Origin: Hyphomonadaceae bacterium
Lineage (GTDB): Bacteria > Pseudomonadota > Alphaproteobacteria > Caulobacterales > Hyphomonadaceae
Assembly (NCBI GenBank): GCA_022844475.1
Contig: JALHLR010000009.1
Coordinates: 1 to 64,000, forward strand
Direction of reading: 5' to 3'
Length of the DNA: 64,000 nucleotides
The notes beneath the pieces were generated by a model. That model saw only the letters and a list, made by a program, of their open reading frames with translations. It had not been told where the DNA came from and did not search any database. Positions 39,334 through 51,890 of this stretch are shown here, piece after piece; the first letter of the stretch is position 1; each line of letters opens with the position of its first letter. A program made the position numbers and the translations under genes.

Positions 39334-41436
39334 ATGCCGAACTACTATCCATTTAGTTTGGCGTCAATTTTGGCGGTGGTGCTTGCCGCGCCGGTCTGCG
39401 CACAGGAGGCGGTCCAGCCGGCTCCGGAGCCCAGTACCCAACAGGGCGTGCTTTCGTACGTGCCGTCAGATTTTGCTGATGCACGGCCGAATACCGCTCT
39501 GGACATGATCGGCCGCCTTCCTGGATTTTCGTTCGACGGCGGCGACAGTGTGCGCGGCTTTGCGGGCGCTGCGGGCAATGTGCTGATCGACGGCCAGCGT
39601 CCCACGATCAAGACCGACTCGCTCGACGACACGCTGAACCGCATCACAATCGACCAGGTGGAACGCATCGACGTCATTCGCGGATCGGTGCCTGGCATCG
39701 ACATGCAGGGTCAGACGGTCGTCGCCAACGTTATCCGCAAGAAGGTCGATACATTCCAGCAGGTTTTCAGCGTCCGCAGCTTCCTGTTTTCGGAGACGGG
39801 CAAGACGATCCCCGGATGGAACTACGAGGCGACCCGCCGTGTGGGCGAACACCAGTTTGACCTCTCGGCCGGGCGCGGTATTGCGATGGACGACTCAGTC
39901 GGCTCGGGCTGGCGCACCACGGTAGATGCACAAACCGGAAACCTCGACCTGTTCGAGCGGTCGCAAACCGAAGGCGACGGCGTCGTTCACAGCCTGCGCG
40001 GCAGCTACAAGGGGCCACAGTTCGGGGGGACGCTCTCGCTGAATGGCGTGGTCTCGACAGACAAGTTCAGGAACGAGCAGCGCTTCCTGTCGGTCGTCAG
40101 CGACGAGAGCTTTGTCAGCCGGTCAGCCAACGACCGCGGCGAAGTCAGCGTCAACTACCTTACTGACCTGGGGCCTGACCTCGAATGGGAAACGCTCGGG
40201 CTTTTCAAGGCAGCAATCGGCAGTCTTGATGCAACGGGCCTGGAGCGGGATCCGGCAGGTGTCGATCCCGATTCATCCCAGCTTTTCCAGATCGAAGCCG
40301 AAGCGGGTGAGCGCATCGGCCGGACGATCCTGCGCTACACCATGTCGCCGGAACTCTCTTTTGAAGGGGGCGGAGAGGTTACCTACAACTATCGCGAACA
40401 ACAGGTTTCGCTTGCCGTTGATGGCGTGCCGGTTCCGCTGCCAGCGTCTGATGTTCTGGTCGATGAAACCCGCGGCGAGCTGTTTATCCAGAGCTCGTGG
40501 CGTCCTTCGCCGCAATGGACAATCGAGGGCGGCGTTCGCGTCGAGCAATCGACAATCACGCAGTCGGGGGACACGGACAAGGAGCGTTCCTTCACCTATC
40601 CCAAGCCGCGCGTCGTTGGCACCTGGTCGCCATCCGAGCACGACCAGCTGCGTTTGCGCATCGAGCGCCAGGTAGGACAGCTCAACTTCCAGGACTTTGC
40701 ATCGGAGGTTAATCTCAACAGCGGCCAGCAGAATACCGGCAACTCAGATCTCGAGCCCGACAAGTCGTGGGTCTATGAAGCGGCCTACGAGAAGCGCTTC
40801 TGGGAGGGCGCGGCAGCTGTTCTGACGCTTCGCCACGAGGATATCTCGGATGTCGTCGATCTGTTTCCGCGGCGGCTCCCGATCGACACTGACAATGACG
40901 GCGTCAACGACTCGACGAGGTTGGTTGAGGGGCCGGGAAACATCGGCGATGGCACGAATGACCTCGTAAGATTGAATGTGACCTTGCCGCTGGCCAATCT
41001 TGGCCTCAAGGGCGGGGAGGTGAAATTCGAAACGCAATGGCAGAACAGCGAGGTCACTGATCCGCTGACCGGAGAGAAGCGCCGCTTTTCGGGGCAGCGT
41101 CCCGAGGAGATCAACATCAACTTCCGGCAGGACCTGCCTGAGCAGAGCCTCACTTTCGGGTTCGGCTGGTTCCAGGGGTGGCGCGAGAGCTACTATCAGG
41201 GCACGAGCATCGAGGATCTGGAGATCCGGGACTTTTTCAGCTCGTTCATCGAGTGGAAGCCGAATGCGGGCTTCACGCTGCTGGGCGAACTGAACAATCT
41301 CGATCCGTTCAGCTTCAACATTGCGCGTCGGGTCTATCCAGGCGGCCGGGACAATGCCCCGCTGGATTTCACCGAAACGGAGCGTCGCAACTCGCAGATA
41401 CTGGCGATGGTTAGCGCCCGCTGGACGTTCAGCTAG
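39334..41436 (+). CDS. TonB-dependent receptor
   Basis: 700 aa; signal peptide, plug-like ALDMIGRLPGFSFDGGDSVRGFAGAAGNVLIDGQRP...ERIDVIRGSVPGIDMQGQTVVANVI, C-terminal aromatic SARWTFS. Confidence 0.9.
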   Translation: MPNYYPFSLASILAVVLAAPVCAQEAVQPAPEPSTQQGVLSYVPSDFADARPNTALDMIGRLPGFSFDGGDSVRGFAGAAGNVLIDGQRPTIKTDSLDDTLNRITIDQVERIDVIRGSVPGIDMQGQTVVANVIRKKVDTFQQVFSVRSFLFSETGKTIPGWNYEATRRVGEHQFDLSAGRGIAMDDSVGSGWRTTVDAQTGNLDLFERSQTEGDGVVHSLRGSYKGPQFGGTLSLNGVVSTDKFRNEQRFLSVVSDESFVSRSANDRGEVSVNYLTDLGPDLEWETLGLFKAAIGSLDATGLERDPAGVDPDSSQLFQIEAEAGERIGRTILRYTMSPELSFEGGGEVTYNYREQQVSLAVDGVPVPLPASDVLVDETRGELFIQSSWRPSPQWTIEGGVRVEQSTITQSGDTDKERSFTYPKPRVVGTWSPSEHDQLRLRIERQVGQLNFQDFASEVNLNSGQQNTGNSDLEPDKSWVYEAAYEKRFWEGAAAVLTLRHEDISDVVDLFPRRLPIDTDNDGVNDSTRLVEGPGNIGDGTNDLVRLNVTLPLANLGLKGGEVKFETQWQNSEVTDPLTGEKRRFSGQRPEEININFRQDLPEQSLTFGFGWFQGWRESYYQGTSIEDLEIRDFFSSFIEWKPNAGFTLLGELNNLDPFSFNIARRVYPGGRDNAPLDFTETERRNSQILAMVSARWTFS

Positions 41437-41681
41437 GCGGCCGCGGACCAGCAATTCAGGACCACCGATTCTGCGGATTTCCGGGCTGCAAATCCGGACA
41501 GGGGCCGTTCTGAAGCGCGTCATTGCCGCGACCAGACGTCCGGACGGGAAACCTGCCAGAAATCAGAGCCTAACGGCTGTGGATCAACCGCCGCAAACGT
41601 TTGTGTCGCGGTGCACAATTGGGCTAGAAGACGGGATCGAATCCCGGCTCCCGGGCCGCCCTCCGTCTGGACGTTTTCCGC

Positions 41682-44468
<2,787 letters not shown>

Positions 44469-45029
44469 ACCACGCCCCGTACGCGGCACGGCAGCGGCGC
44501 GGTCCGCGCTGGTCCGGCGGCCGACGAAGCGTATCGGGCTTTACCCCGGTACGTTCGATCCGATCACGAATGGTCACCTTGATATCATTGGCCGGGCTGT
44601 AAAGCTGGTCGACAAGCTGGTGATCGGCGTCGCGATCAACGACGGCAAGGGGCCGCTCTTCTCCCTTGAGGAGCGGACGGAGATGGTGCTGGAAGAGGCG
44701 CGCAAGCTTGCCAACGGCGTCGAGATCGAAGCCCGGCCTTTCGACAACCTGCTGATGCATTTCGCTGAGCAGTGCGGGGCTCAGGTGATCATCCGGGGGC
44801 TCCGGGCGGTGTCGGATTTCGAGTATGAATTCCAGATGGTCGCCATGAACCAGCAGATGAATGACGAGATCGAGACGGTCTTCCTGATGGCGGACCCGCA
44901 TCATCAGGCCGTTTCCTCGCGACTGGTAAAAGAGATTGCGCGTCTGGGTGGAAACGCCGATTTATTCGTCCCTGCAGCGGTCCATGCGCGGCTGCTCGCC
45001 AAGTTCGGCGTCAAGAAGGGCAAGTAGAC

Positions 45030-45908
45030 ATGCTTCGAAATCTGCTAATGGGGGCTGCTGCCGCGGCTTCGCTGGCCGTTGCCGGCGCCGCCTGGGCCGG
45101 GCCGGCTGACGATCCGGCCAACTGGCGCAAGGTGCCGGTGGAGAACCTGCTGCAGCTGACGATCAACGGCCAGGACGTGCTGGTCGAGCTGCGCCCCGAC
45201 GTAGCGCCGACACACGTCGCGCAGATCAAGAAGATCGCGCGGGCCGGCCATTTCGACAAAGTACCCTTCCATCGCGTGATCGACGATTTCATGGCGCAGG
45301 GCGGCGACACGTCGCTTGTCTATCCGCAGGTGGAGTACCCGATGCTCAAGGGTGAATTCACCTGGCAGCGCGATCCGGCAAAGCAGAAGGTCACGTGGAT
45401 CGGTACGACGCCTGATGGGTTCAGGCTGGGTTATCTCGATGGTGTGCTCGTGCAGGGCCAGCCGGACGAGCTGGCTATGATTTCCTACCCGGCCGTGGCG
45501 CGCACGTGGATGCTGCATTGTTCCGGCGTCACTTCGATGGCGCGCACGAATGATCCGAACAGCGCGACGACGCAATTCTTCCTGATGCGCCAGCCGCGCG
45601 TCGGGCCAGAGGGGCTCGACGCCAAGTACACGACATGGGGCTGGAGCGTTTCCGGGGTCGATACGATCCGCGGAATCAAGACCGGCGATGAGGGCGAGAA
45701 TGGCGTGCTGCCGCCGGGAACCGCCGACGTGCTCACCAAGGCGGTGATCGTTGCCGACCTGCCGAAAAGCAAGCAGTCCACAGTCTACGTGCGCCGCACG
45801 GATGGACCGGAATTCATGGCGAAGGCTGCCGAGATCAAGGTATCCGACCCGTTCGACGCGTGCTACCTGCCGCCCGTCGAAACCGTCATCGAAAGGCCGA
45901 ACCCGTGA
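45030..45908 (+). CDS. Secreted cyclophilin-type peptidylprolyl isomerase
   Basis: 292 aa; signal peptide; VPFHRVIDDFMAQGGD, CSGVTSMARTNDPNSATTQFFLM. Confidence 0.92.
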   Translation: MLRNLLMGAAAAASLAVAGAAWAGPADDPANWRKVPVENLLQLTINGQDVLVELRPDVAPTHVAQIKKIARAGHFDKVPFHRVIDDFMAQGGDTSLVYPQVEYPMLKGEFTWQRDPAKQKVTWIGTTPDGFRLGYLDGVLVQGQPDELAMISYPAVARTWMLHCSGVTSMARTNDPNSATTQFFLMRQPRVGPEGLDAKYTTWGWSVSGVDTIRGIKTGDEGENGVLPPGTADVLTKAVIVADLPKSKQSTVYVRRTDGPEFMAKAAEIKVSDPFDACYLPPVETVIERPNP

Positions 45909-46372
45909 GCGCTGACAAAGAGAACACCCTGATCCTCACGCTGGACACCGGCGTCGTCACGATCGAGCTGCTGCCGAACAAGGCGCCGGGCCATGTCGAG
46001 CGGATCAAGGAGCTGGCGCGTGAAGGCTTCTACGATGGCGTCGTGTTTCACCGCGTGATCGACGGCTTCATGGCGCAGGGCGGCGATCCCACCGGCTCTG
46101 GCATGGGTGGTTCGGAGAAGGACGACCTGCGCGCCGAGTTCAACGACGTCAGCCACCAGCGCGGCGTCTGCTCGATGGCGCGCTCCAACAGCCCCAACTC
46201 GGCCAACAGCCAGTTCTTCATCTGCCTCGACGATGCGTCTTTCCTCGACAGGAAATATACCGTCTGGGGCAATGTGGTCAGCGGCATGGACGCCGTCGAC
46301 GCGCTGCCGAAGGGCGAGCCGCCGCGCAAGCCCGGCAAGATCGTGACAGCCCGCGTCGCCGCGGACGCCTGA
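45905..46372 (+). CDS. Cyclophilin-type peptidylprolyl isomerase, cytosolic
   Basis: GTG start overlapping the upstream stop (GTGA); VVFHRVIDGFMAQGGDPTGSGMGG, CSMARSNSPNSANSQFFICLDD. Confidence 0.94.
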   Translation: MSADKENTLILTLDTGVVTIELLPNKAPGHVERIKELAREGFYDGVVFHRVIDGFMAQGGDPTGSGMGGSEKDDLRAEFNDVSHQRGVCSMARSNSPNSANSQFFICLDDASFLDRKYTVWGNVVSGMDAVDALPKGEPPRKPGKIVTARVAADA

Positions 46373-46438
46373 ACCGCGACGATTGATCTGGGGCCATGAT
46401 GACCCCGAATCAAGCGAGCATGCCGCCGGAGTGAAGCC

Positions 46439-47125
46439 ATGCCGGTGGACCAGCCATCGCCACAACCGCCCCGCAAGCCGAGCGGCGTGCTGACCCGTCT
46501 GAGGAACTGGTTCCTCGCTGGCGCCGTCGTTGCTGCGCCTCTGGCGATCACGCTCTGGCTGATGTGGAGCGTTGTCGTCCTTGTCGACACGCACATCGTG
46601 CCGCTGATCCCGCGGGCGTGGAATCCCGAGACGTATCTCAGCGTCGAGCTACCCGGGCTCGGCATCATCACGGCCGTGATTTTCCTCACGTTGATAGGCG
46701 CGCTGATCACCAACCTGGCGGGTCAGCAGGCCTTGCGGCTTGGCGAACTTCTGCTTGCGCGCGTGCCGCTCGTGCGATCGATTTATTCTATCCTGAAGCA
46801 GGTGGTCGAGACGATCGCGTCGAACGATTCATCGTCGTTCAAGGAAGCCGTGTTGGTTGAGTATCCCGGCAAGGGGCTCTGGGTGATCGGCTTCATCACG
46901 AGCCGGACGCCGGATGCTGAAGTTCTCGCGCAAGCGCCGGATGTGATCGGCGTCCTGGTGCCGTCTTCGCCCAACCCCGCGATGGGGCAACTTGTGTTCG
47001 TAACGCCCGAGCGGATCAGGCCGCTCAACATGCCGGTGGAGAAAGCCGCGAAGCTGGTCATCTCGTTCGGCATCCGCTCGGCTGATCAGGTCGAGGCCGG
47101 GCTGCGCGGCGTGCAAGGGAAGTAG
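46439..47125 (+). CDS. DUF502 family membrane protein
   Basis: 228 aa; LRNWFLAGAVVAAPLAITLWLMW...VPLVRSIYSILKQVVETI. Confidence 0.88.
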   Translation: MPVDQPSPQPPRKPSGVLTRLRNWFLAGAVVAAPLAITLWLMWSVVVLVDTHIVPLIPRAWNPETYLSVELPGLGIITAVIFLTLIGALITNLAGQQALRLGELLLARVPLVRSIYSILKQVVETIASNDSSSFKEAVLVEYPGKGLWVIGFITSRTPDAEVLAQAPDVIGVLVPSSPNPAMGQLVFVTPERIRPLNMPVEKAAKLVISFGIRSADQVEAGLRGVQGK

Positions 47126-47143
47126 GCGCTCAGAATGCGCCTA
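47123..47143. terminator. Bidirectional hairpin containing both stop codons of a convergent pair
   Basis: TAGGCGC-tcagaat-GCGCCTA perfect 7-bp arms. Confidence 0.65.
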
Positions 47144-47812
47144 AGTGTTCTTCAGCATCCAGTCGCGCGTCACGTCGAGGATCTCGTCGAGGACTTCCGT
47201 ATCCTTCCGGCCTGACTTTGCTGGCACGTGAAAGGAATGGTCGGCGTGGTCGACGAGATGCAGCCTCGCGCGTTTGCCAAGACCGGCGACGACCGGTTTC
47301 AGAAGGTGAGTCTCGGCCAGCGTATCTGCCGTTCCCTGAAGAAAGAGCATCGGCAGTTTCACTTTTGACAAGTGCTCCGCGCGGTCTGTACCCGGCTTCC
47401 CGGACGGGTGGAGCGGCCAGGCGAAGAAGACGAGGCCGCGGACATCTGGCAGCGGATCTTCGGCCTGCGCCTGTGACGTCATGCGTCCACCGAAGGAACG
47501 GCCACCGGTGAAGAGCGGAAGATCGCCTGCGAGCTTGCGGGCCTTGGCGACAGTTGCTCGGATCGCCGCGTGGGCGATGGCCGGACTGTCCGGACGTTTC
47601 GAGCCCTTCTCCATGTAGGGAAAGTTGAAACGTAGAACAGCGACGCCGCGTGTGGCGAGGCCTTCGGCGGTGGCGGACATGTGCTTGTGCGTCATGCCCG
47701 CGCCGGCGCCGTGGGCGAGGACCAGCAGGGCCTTTGCATCGCGCGTCTTGTCCAGCAGTGCGGAGACTTCGCCTGTGCCGTCGATGCGGATGGAGATGGG
47801 CTTGGCGGGCAT
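47141..47812 (-). CDS. Alpha/beta hydrolase family protein (KANL3/Tex30-like)
   Basis: 223 aa; LVLAHGAGAGMTHKHMSATAEGLATRGVAVLRFNFPYME, TGGRSFGGRM, DHADHSFHV. Confidence 0.87.
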   Translation of the reverse strand: MPAKPISIRIDGTGEVSALLDKTRDAKALLVLAHGAGAGMTHKHMSATAEGLATRGVAVLRFNFPYMEKGSKRPDSPAIAHAAIRATVAKARKLAGDLPLFTGGRSFGGRMTSQAQAEDPLPDVRGLVFFAWPLHPSGKPGTDRAEHLSKVKLPMLFLQGTADTLAETHLLKPVVAGLGKRARLHLVDHADHSFHVPAKSGRKDTEVLDEILDVTRDWMLKNT

Positions 47813-47828
47813 GCGGGCAAGGCTCCGG

Positions 47829-49904
47829 TCAGTCGCTCTCGGCCATCATGTCTGCGATGCGAGGCGCGAAAAGATCGCGCGCGCGGCGGACGGCGACGCC
47901 GCGTGCGCCGGCGAGGGTGGGATCTGCCATCAGGACTGACTTGGCGTCGGTGCGCGCGGTCTCGATCAGGTTGGCGTCGCGCGCGAGTTCGAGAACGCGG
48001 AAGGCCGGCAGGCCGGACTGGCGGAGGCCGAGCAGATCGCCGGGGCCGCGGAGGCGGAAGTCGGCTTCAGCGATCTCGAACCCGTCGGTGGTCCTGCGAA
48101 GGACGTCGAGGCGCTCCTTGCCGCTTTCGGTAAGTGGGGATTGGTAGAGCAGGAGGCAACTGGACGCTTTCTCGCCGCGGCCGACGCGGCCACGCAGCTG
48201 GTGAAGCTGGGCGAGGCCGAACTTCTCTGCGTGTTCGATCACCATGATGGTCGCTTCAGGGACATCGACGCCGACTTCGATGACGGTGGTGGCGACCAGG
48301 ATGGGTGCTTCGCCGGTGCGGAGTTTTTCGAGTGCTGCATCGCGATCGTGCGCTGGCATGCGGCCGTGGACGAGTTCGACAGGCGCGTTGATGTAGCCCG
48401 CAAGAACATCGCGACGCTGGATGGCGGAAGCGTCTCCTGCGTCTTCGCTGTCGACAGCGGGACAGATCCAGAAGGCGCGTTCACCGCGATCGACGGCGCG
48501 GGAGACGGCATGGATCACGTCGTCGATCCGCGTCTCTGGGACAGCCGCAGTGACGACTTCCTGTCGGTTGGCGGGCTTTTCGCCGATCACGGAGATGTCG
48601 AGATCGCCGTGGACGGCCAGCGCCATGGTGCGCGGGATCGGGGTTGCGCTCATGACCAGCATGTGGGGCGATGCGCCTTTGGCTGTGAGCTTGAGACGGT
48701 CGGCGACGCCGAAGCGATGCTGCTCGTCGATGACGACGAGCGAGAGTTCGGGCAGGTCGACGTCCGACTGGTAGAGCGCCTGCGTGCCGGAGAGGACCTG
48801 GATCTTGCCGGCGCGGACATCGTTGAGGATGGCTTCGCGCGCTGCGCCCTTGTCGCGGCCTGTAAGAGCCGCGACGCGGATGCCGACAGGGGCGAGGAAG
48901 CGGCCGATGGCTTCGGCTTGCTGGCGCGCGAGAATTTCGGTTGGCGACATGAAGGCCGTGATGCCGCCGTCGGCAGAGACCTGTGCTGCAGCGAGGGCAG
49001 CGACAAGCGTCTTGCCCGAGCCGACATCGCCCTGGATCATGCGGCGCATCGGGATGGGGCGGCCCATGTCGGCGGCAACGTCCTTGTAGGCATCCATCTG
49101 GGCGCGCGTCGGCTTGAAGGGAAGCGCGTCGACGATCTGCTTCTCGACGCCGACAGCGCGCGGGATCGGACGCGAATGGCGGCGTTCGCGGGCGAGGCGG
49201 GCCTGGCCCATCGCCATCTCACGGGCGAGGGCTTCGTCATAGGCGAGGCGCTGGCGTGCGGTTTCGAACCCGTCGGGATCGTAGACTTTTGGCTGGTGAA
49301 GCCGAAGCAGCGCTTGTTTGAAACCGGGCCAGTTGTTGCGCTTCATCAGGTGCGGATCGATCCACTCGTCGAGAGCGGGGATGCCTTCGAGCGCGGCCGA
49401 CATGAATTTGCGAATCTGCTTTGGCGTGATCGTCGCCGTCATCGGGTAGACGGGTTCGACTTCGGGGAGTTCGTCGTCCTTGTCCGGGCTGAGGACGTGA
49501 TCGGGGTGGACGATCTGGCGGCCGCCCTGGAAGTCGCCAATCTTTCCCGAGGCGATGACCGTCTTGCCGATCTCGAAGGTCTTTTCGAGCCACTGACGGT
49601 TGGCGTGGAAGTAGGTCAGCGTGATGAAGCCGGTGTCGTCGCGCAGGCGGATGCGGGCAGGGAATTTCATGCGGGCGTGATCGATCTTGTCGACCGCGCC
49701 GGTGATGGTGGCGATCTCGCCGACCTGGACTTCTTCGATGGTGGCCCGGTTGCGGCGATCGATCCAGCTGACGGGCAGGTGGAAGATCAGGTCGAGCCAT
49801 GTCTCGCCGCCGATCAGTCGGGCCAGAACGGGACGCAGTTTCGAGCCGACGCCGGGGAGGCTCGACAGGTCATTGTAGAAGGGGAAGAGGACGGGGTCGC
49901 GCAT
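47829..49904 (-). CDS. recG: ATP-dependent DNA helicase RecG
   Basis: From MRDPVLFPFYNDLSSLPGVGSKL; MIQGDVGSGKT, DEQHRFGV, TLATTVIEVGVDVP-like, QLRGRVGRG. Confidence 0.96.
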   Translation of the reverse strand: MRDPVLFPFYNDLSSLPGVGSKLRPVLARLIGGETWLDLIFHLPVSWIDRRNRATIEEVQVGEIATITGAVDKIDHARMKFPARIRLRDDTGFITLTYFHANRQWLEKTFEIGKTVIASGKIGDFQGGRQIVHPDHVLSPDKDDELPEVEPVYPMTATITPKQIRKFMSAALEGIPALDEWIDPHLMKRNNWPGFKQALLRLHQPKVYDPDGFETARQRLAYDEALAREMAMGQARLARERRHSRPIPRAVGVEKQIVDALPFKPTRAQMDAYKDVAADMGRPIPMRRMIQGDVGSGKTLVAALAAAQVSADGGITAFMSPTEILARQQAEAIGRFLAPVGIRVAALTGRDKGAAREAILNDVRAGKIQVLSGTQALYQSDVDLPELSLVVIDEQHRFGVADRLKLTAKGASPHMLVMSATPIPRTMALAVHGDLDISVIGEKPANRQEVVTAAVPETRIDDVIHAVSRAVDRGERAFWICPAVDSEDAGDASAIQRRDVLAGYINAPVELVHGRMPAHDRDAALEKLRTGEAPILVATTVIEVGVDVPEATIMVIEHAEKFGLAQLHQLRGRVGRGEKASSCLLLYQSPLTESGKERLDVLRRTTDGFEIAEADFRLRGPGDLLGLRQSGLPAFRVLELARDANLIETARTDAKSVLMADPTLAGARGVAVRRARDLFAPRIADMMAESD

Positions 49905-49956
49905 CTTCAAGGATGCTAGCTGTTTTGGCGCGCGAGGGGGAGGGCGCGCGTACGTG

Positions 49957-49997
49957 ATCCCTGCTGCGGGACGGCGGGGTTTGTGTGGTTGGGGTGC
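49957..49997 (+). repeat. Dispersed intergenic repeat, copy B
   Basis: atccctgctgcgggacggcggggtttgtgtggttggggtgc; see copy A at 4968-5008. Confidence 0.55.
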
Positions 49998-50034
49998 GCT
50001 GCTGGCTAGGCGTGCGCTGGGTTTGTCATCCCAC

Positions 50035-50061
50035 GTCCTTCGACAAGCGCAGGATGAACGG
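50035..50061. repeat. Short REP-like intergenic sequence
   Basis: gtccttcgacaagcgcaggatgaacgg; resembles the TTCGACAAGCTCAGGATGAACGG-type intergenic repeats of alphaproteobacteria, from memory. Confidence 0.4.
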
Positions 50062-50462
50062 GGGAGGCGCCGCGCCGACGGTGCGCGCTGCGGGCGCAGG
50101 TCAGGCGGGGGTCGTTTGCGAGCCCACGCGATGCGCCAACCGAGAGTCTCGGCACACGGCCGAGAGTGACTCCGTGAGTTCGGTGGTATTCCTTTTGGAG
50201 ATGATTGCCGGACGACGCCTGTGGCAGGTCTGCATGCATGCTTTCCATGGGCCAATCACGAGGAGTGCGGTTGAAGGCCGTCCCGGGCGTTCCACGGCGC
50301 CTTGCGCCAGGCTCACGACAAGCGTCAGCACCGCTTGCAGCAAGAGCTCTGGAGGCGGCAGGGTCACCACTGCGCATGAGGCGGTTCGTGGAGCTACCAT
50401 GTGGGGCAGCATGCGGTCGCAAACACCCCCGCCGATTTCACGCTGCTGTTTACCTCAAGTCT

Positions 50463-50513
50463 TTTGGGGAAATGTTTGAAATCGTGCGGGAAGATTTCTG
50501 ACTTTCCCCCAAA
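50463..50513. other. Nested inverted repeats (possible structured RNA)
   Basis: Outer TTTGGGGAAA/TTTCCCCCAAA (one-base bulge), inner GAAATC/GATTTC. Confidence 0.35.
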
Positions 50514-50595
50514 CCCGGCGCCATTCCGGACCGCGGCGCCGCTGTGCCAGGCGCTGGCGTGCGGAGAGGTTAAGTTTGCTACGGAGGGGCCTGAA

Positions 50596-50615
50596 CCGTG
50601 CTTTTATTTGCACGG
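50596..50615. other. Hairpin CCGTGC-ttttattt-GCACGG
   Basis: Perfect 6-bp inverted repeat in the region upstream of asd. Confidence 0.35.
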
Positions 50616-50654
50616 ATTGACCTTGGGGGGGGACCCGCGTAGAAGCTCGGCCCC

Positions 50655-50735
50655 ATGCAACGTTCGTTTTTCAAGCGCTATTGGAAGACCATTACCCCGA
50701 CGGGGCTGATGGCGCGCTTGGCTTTTACGAACTAG
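50655..50735 (+). CDS. 26-aa micro-ORF upstream of asd
   Basis: atgcaacgttcgtttttc...aactag = MQRSFFKRYWKTITPTGLMARLAFTN*. Confidence 0.25.
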   Translation: MQRSFFKRYWKTITPTGLMARLAFTN

Positions 50736-50817
50736 CCAGAAGCCCGCCGACCAGCCCCGCCGGACAACGGATGGGGCAGAGATCGCCCCGTCTCCCGGCT
50801 CAAGAGGAGACTACCCC

Positions 50818-51867
50818 GTGACCCAGGCCAGCCAGACCGCAGAGCGTAGCTCCAGCGCGGATGTTGGTACGAAGACCGTCGCCGTGGTTGGTGCGACAGG
50901 CGCTGTTGGCGCAGAGATGCTGCGCTGCCTCGAGGAGTCGCGCTTTCCGACGGGCACGCTGAAGGCGTTCGCGTCCGAGCGTTCGGCTGGCAAGCGGTTC
51001 AAGTTCCGCGGCAAGGACGTCGAGATGCAGGTGCTGACGGAGGATGCCTTCGCCGGCTGCGATGTCGTGTTGTTTGCCTCCGAGAGCGACATCTCCAAGC
51101 AGTATGTGCCGATCGCAGCACAGGCGGGGGCTTATGCCATCGACAACTCTTCGGCGTTCCGGATGGACGCTTCGGTGCCGCTGGTAGTGCCCGAGGTGAA
51201 TGGCGAACTGATCTCGCCGGCGCAGAAGGTCTACGCCAACCCGAACTGCGTTGCGGCGATCATGGTCATGGCGCTGTGGCCGCTGCACCAGGCAGGCAGG
51301 CTGATGCGCGTGATTGCGTCGACCTACCAGTCAGCTTCGGGCGCGGGGCGGCCAGCGATGGACGAGCTGGAGGAATCGACGCGCGCATACCTGAAAGGCG
51401 AGGCATATGCGCCGAAGGTTCTGCCGCATCCATATGCCTTCAACCTGTTCAGCCATAACACTGCCATCGGCGCGGACGGCTATAACGGCGAAGAGCAGAA
51501 GGTTGTGGCCGAGCTGCGCAAGATCATGGGGCTGCCGCAGCTGCGCGTTGGAGTGACCTGCGTGCGTGTGCCCGTGCTGCGGGCGCACTCGATGGCGATC
51601 ACGGCGGAGTTTGACTCGAAGGTGTCGGTGGATGCGGCGCGGGCGCTCCTGTCCGGGGCACCGGGTGTGAAGGTTGTCGACGATCGCGAGAAGAACCACT
51701 TCCCGATGCCGATTGAATCGGGCGGGCAGAATGATGTGCTGGTGGGACGGATCCGTGAGGATATCTCGGACCCGACAGGGCATTCGCTGGCCCTGTTCAT
51801 TTCAGGCGATCAGCTGCTGAAGGGCGCGGCCCTGAACGCGGTCCAGATCGCGGAACGTCTTGCTTAG
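50818..51867 (+). CDS. asd: Aspartate-semialdehyde dehydrogenase
   Basis: 349 aa, GTG start; VAVVGATGAVGAEMLRCLEESRFP, NPNCVAAIMVMALWPL, STYQSASGAGRPAMDEL. Confidence 0.96.
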   Translation: MTQASQTAERSSSADVGTKTVAVVGATGAVGAEMLRCLEESRFPTGTLKAFASERSAGKRFKFRGKDVEMQVLTEDAFAGCDVVLFASESDISKQYVPIAAQAGAYAIDNSSAFRMDASVPLVVPEVNGELISPAQKVYANPNCVAAIMVMALWPLHQAGRLMRVIASTYQSASGAGRPAMDELEESTRAYLKGEAYAPKVLPHPYAFNLFSHNTAIGADGYNGEEQKVVAELRKIMGLPQLRVGVTCVRVPVLRAHSMAITAEFDSKVSVDAARALLSGAPGVKVVDDREKNHFPMPIESGGQNDVLVGRIREDISDPTGHSLALFISGDQLLKGAALNAVQIAERLA

Positions 51868-51890
51868 GTTCGTAGAGTAGAGCGTGTGTT

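Noticed and set aside
48141-49919. 592-aa plus-strand ORF
   Set aside because: Antisense shadow of recG.
49905-50255. N-terminal extension of the recG ORF in the ORF track
   Set aside because: RecG homology starts at MRDPVLFPFYNDLSSLPGVGSKL (49904); the extension covers the intergenic repeat region.
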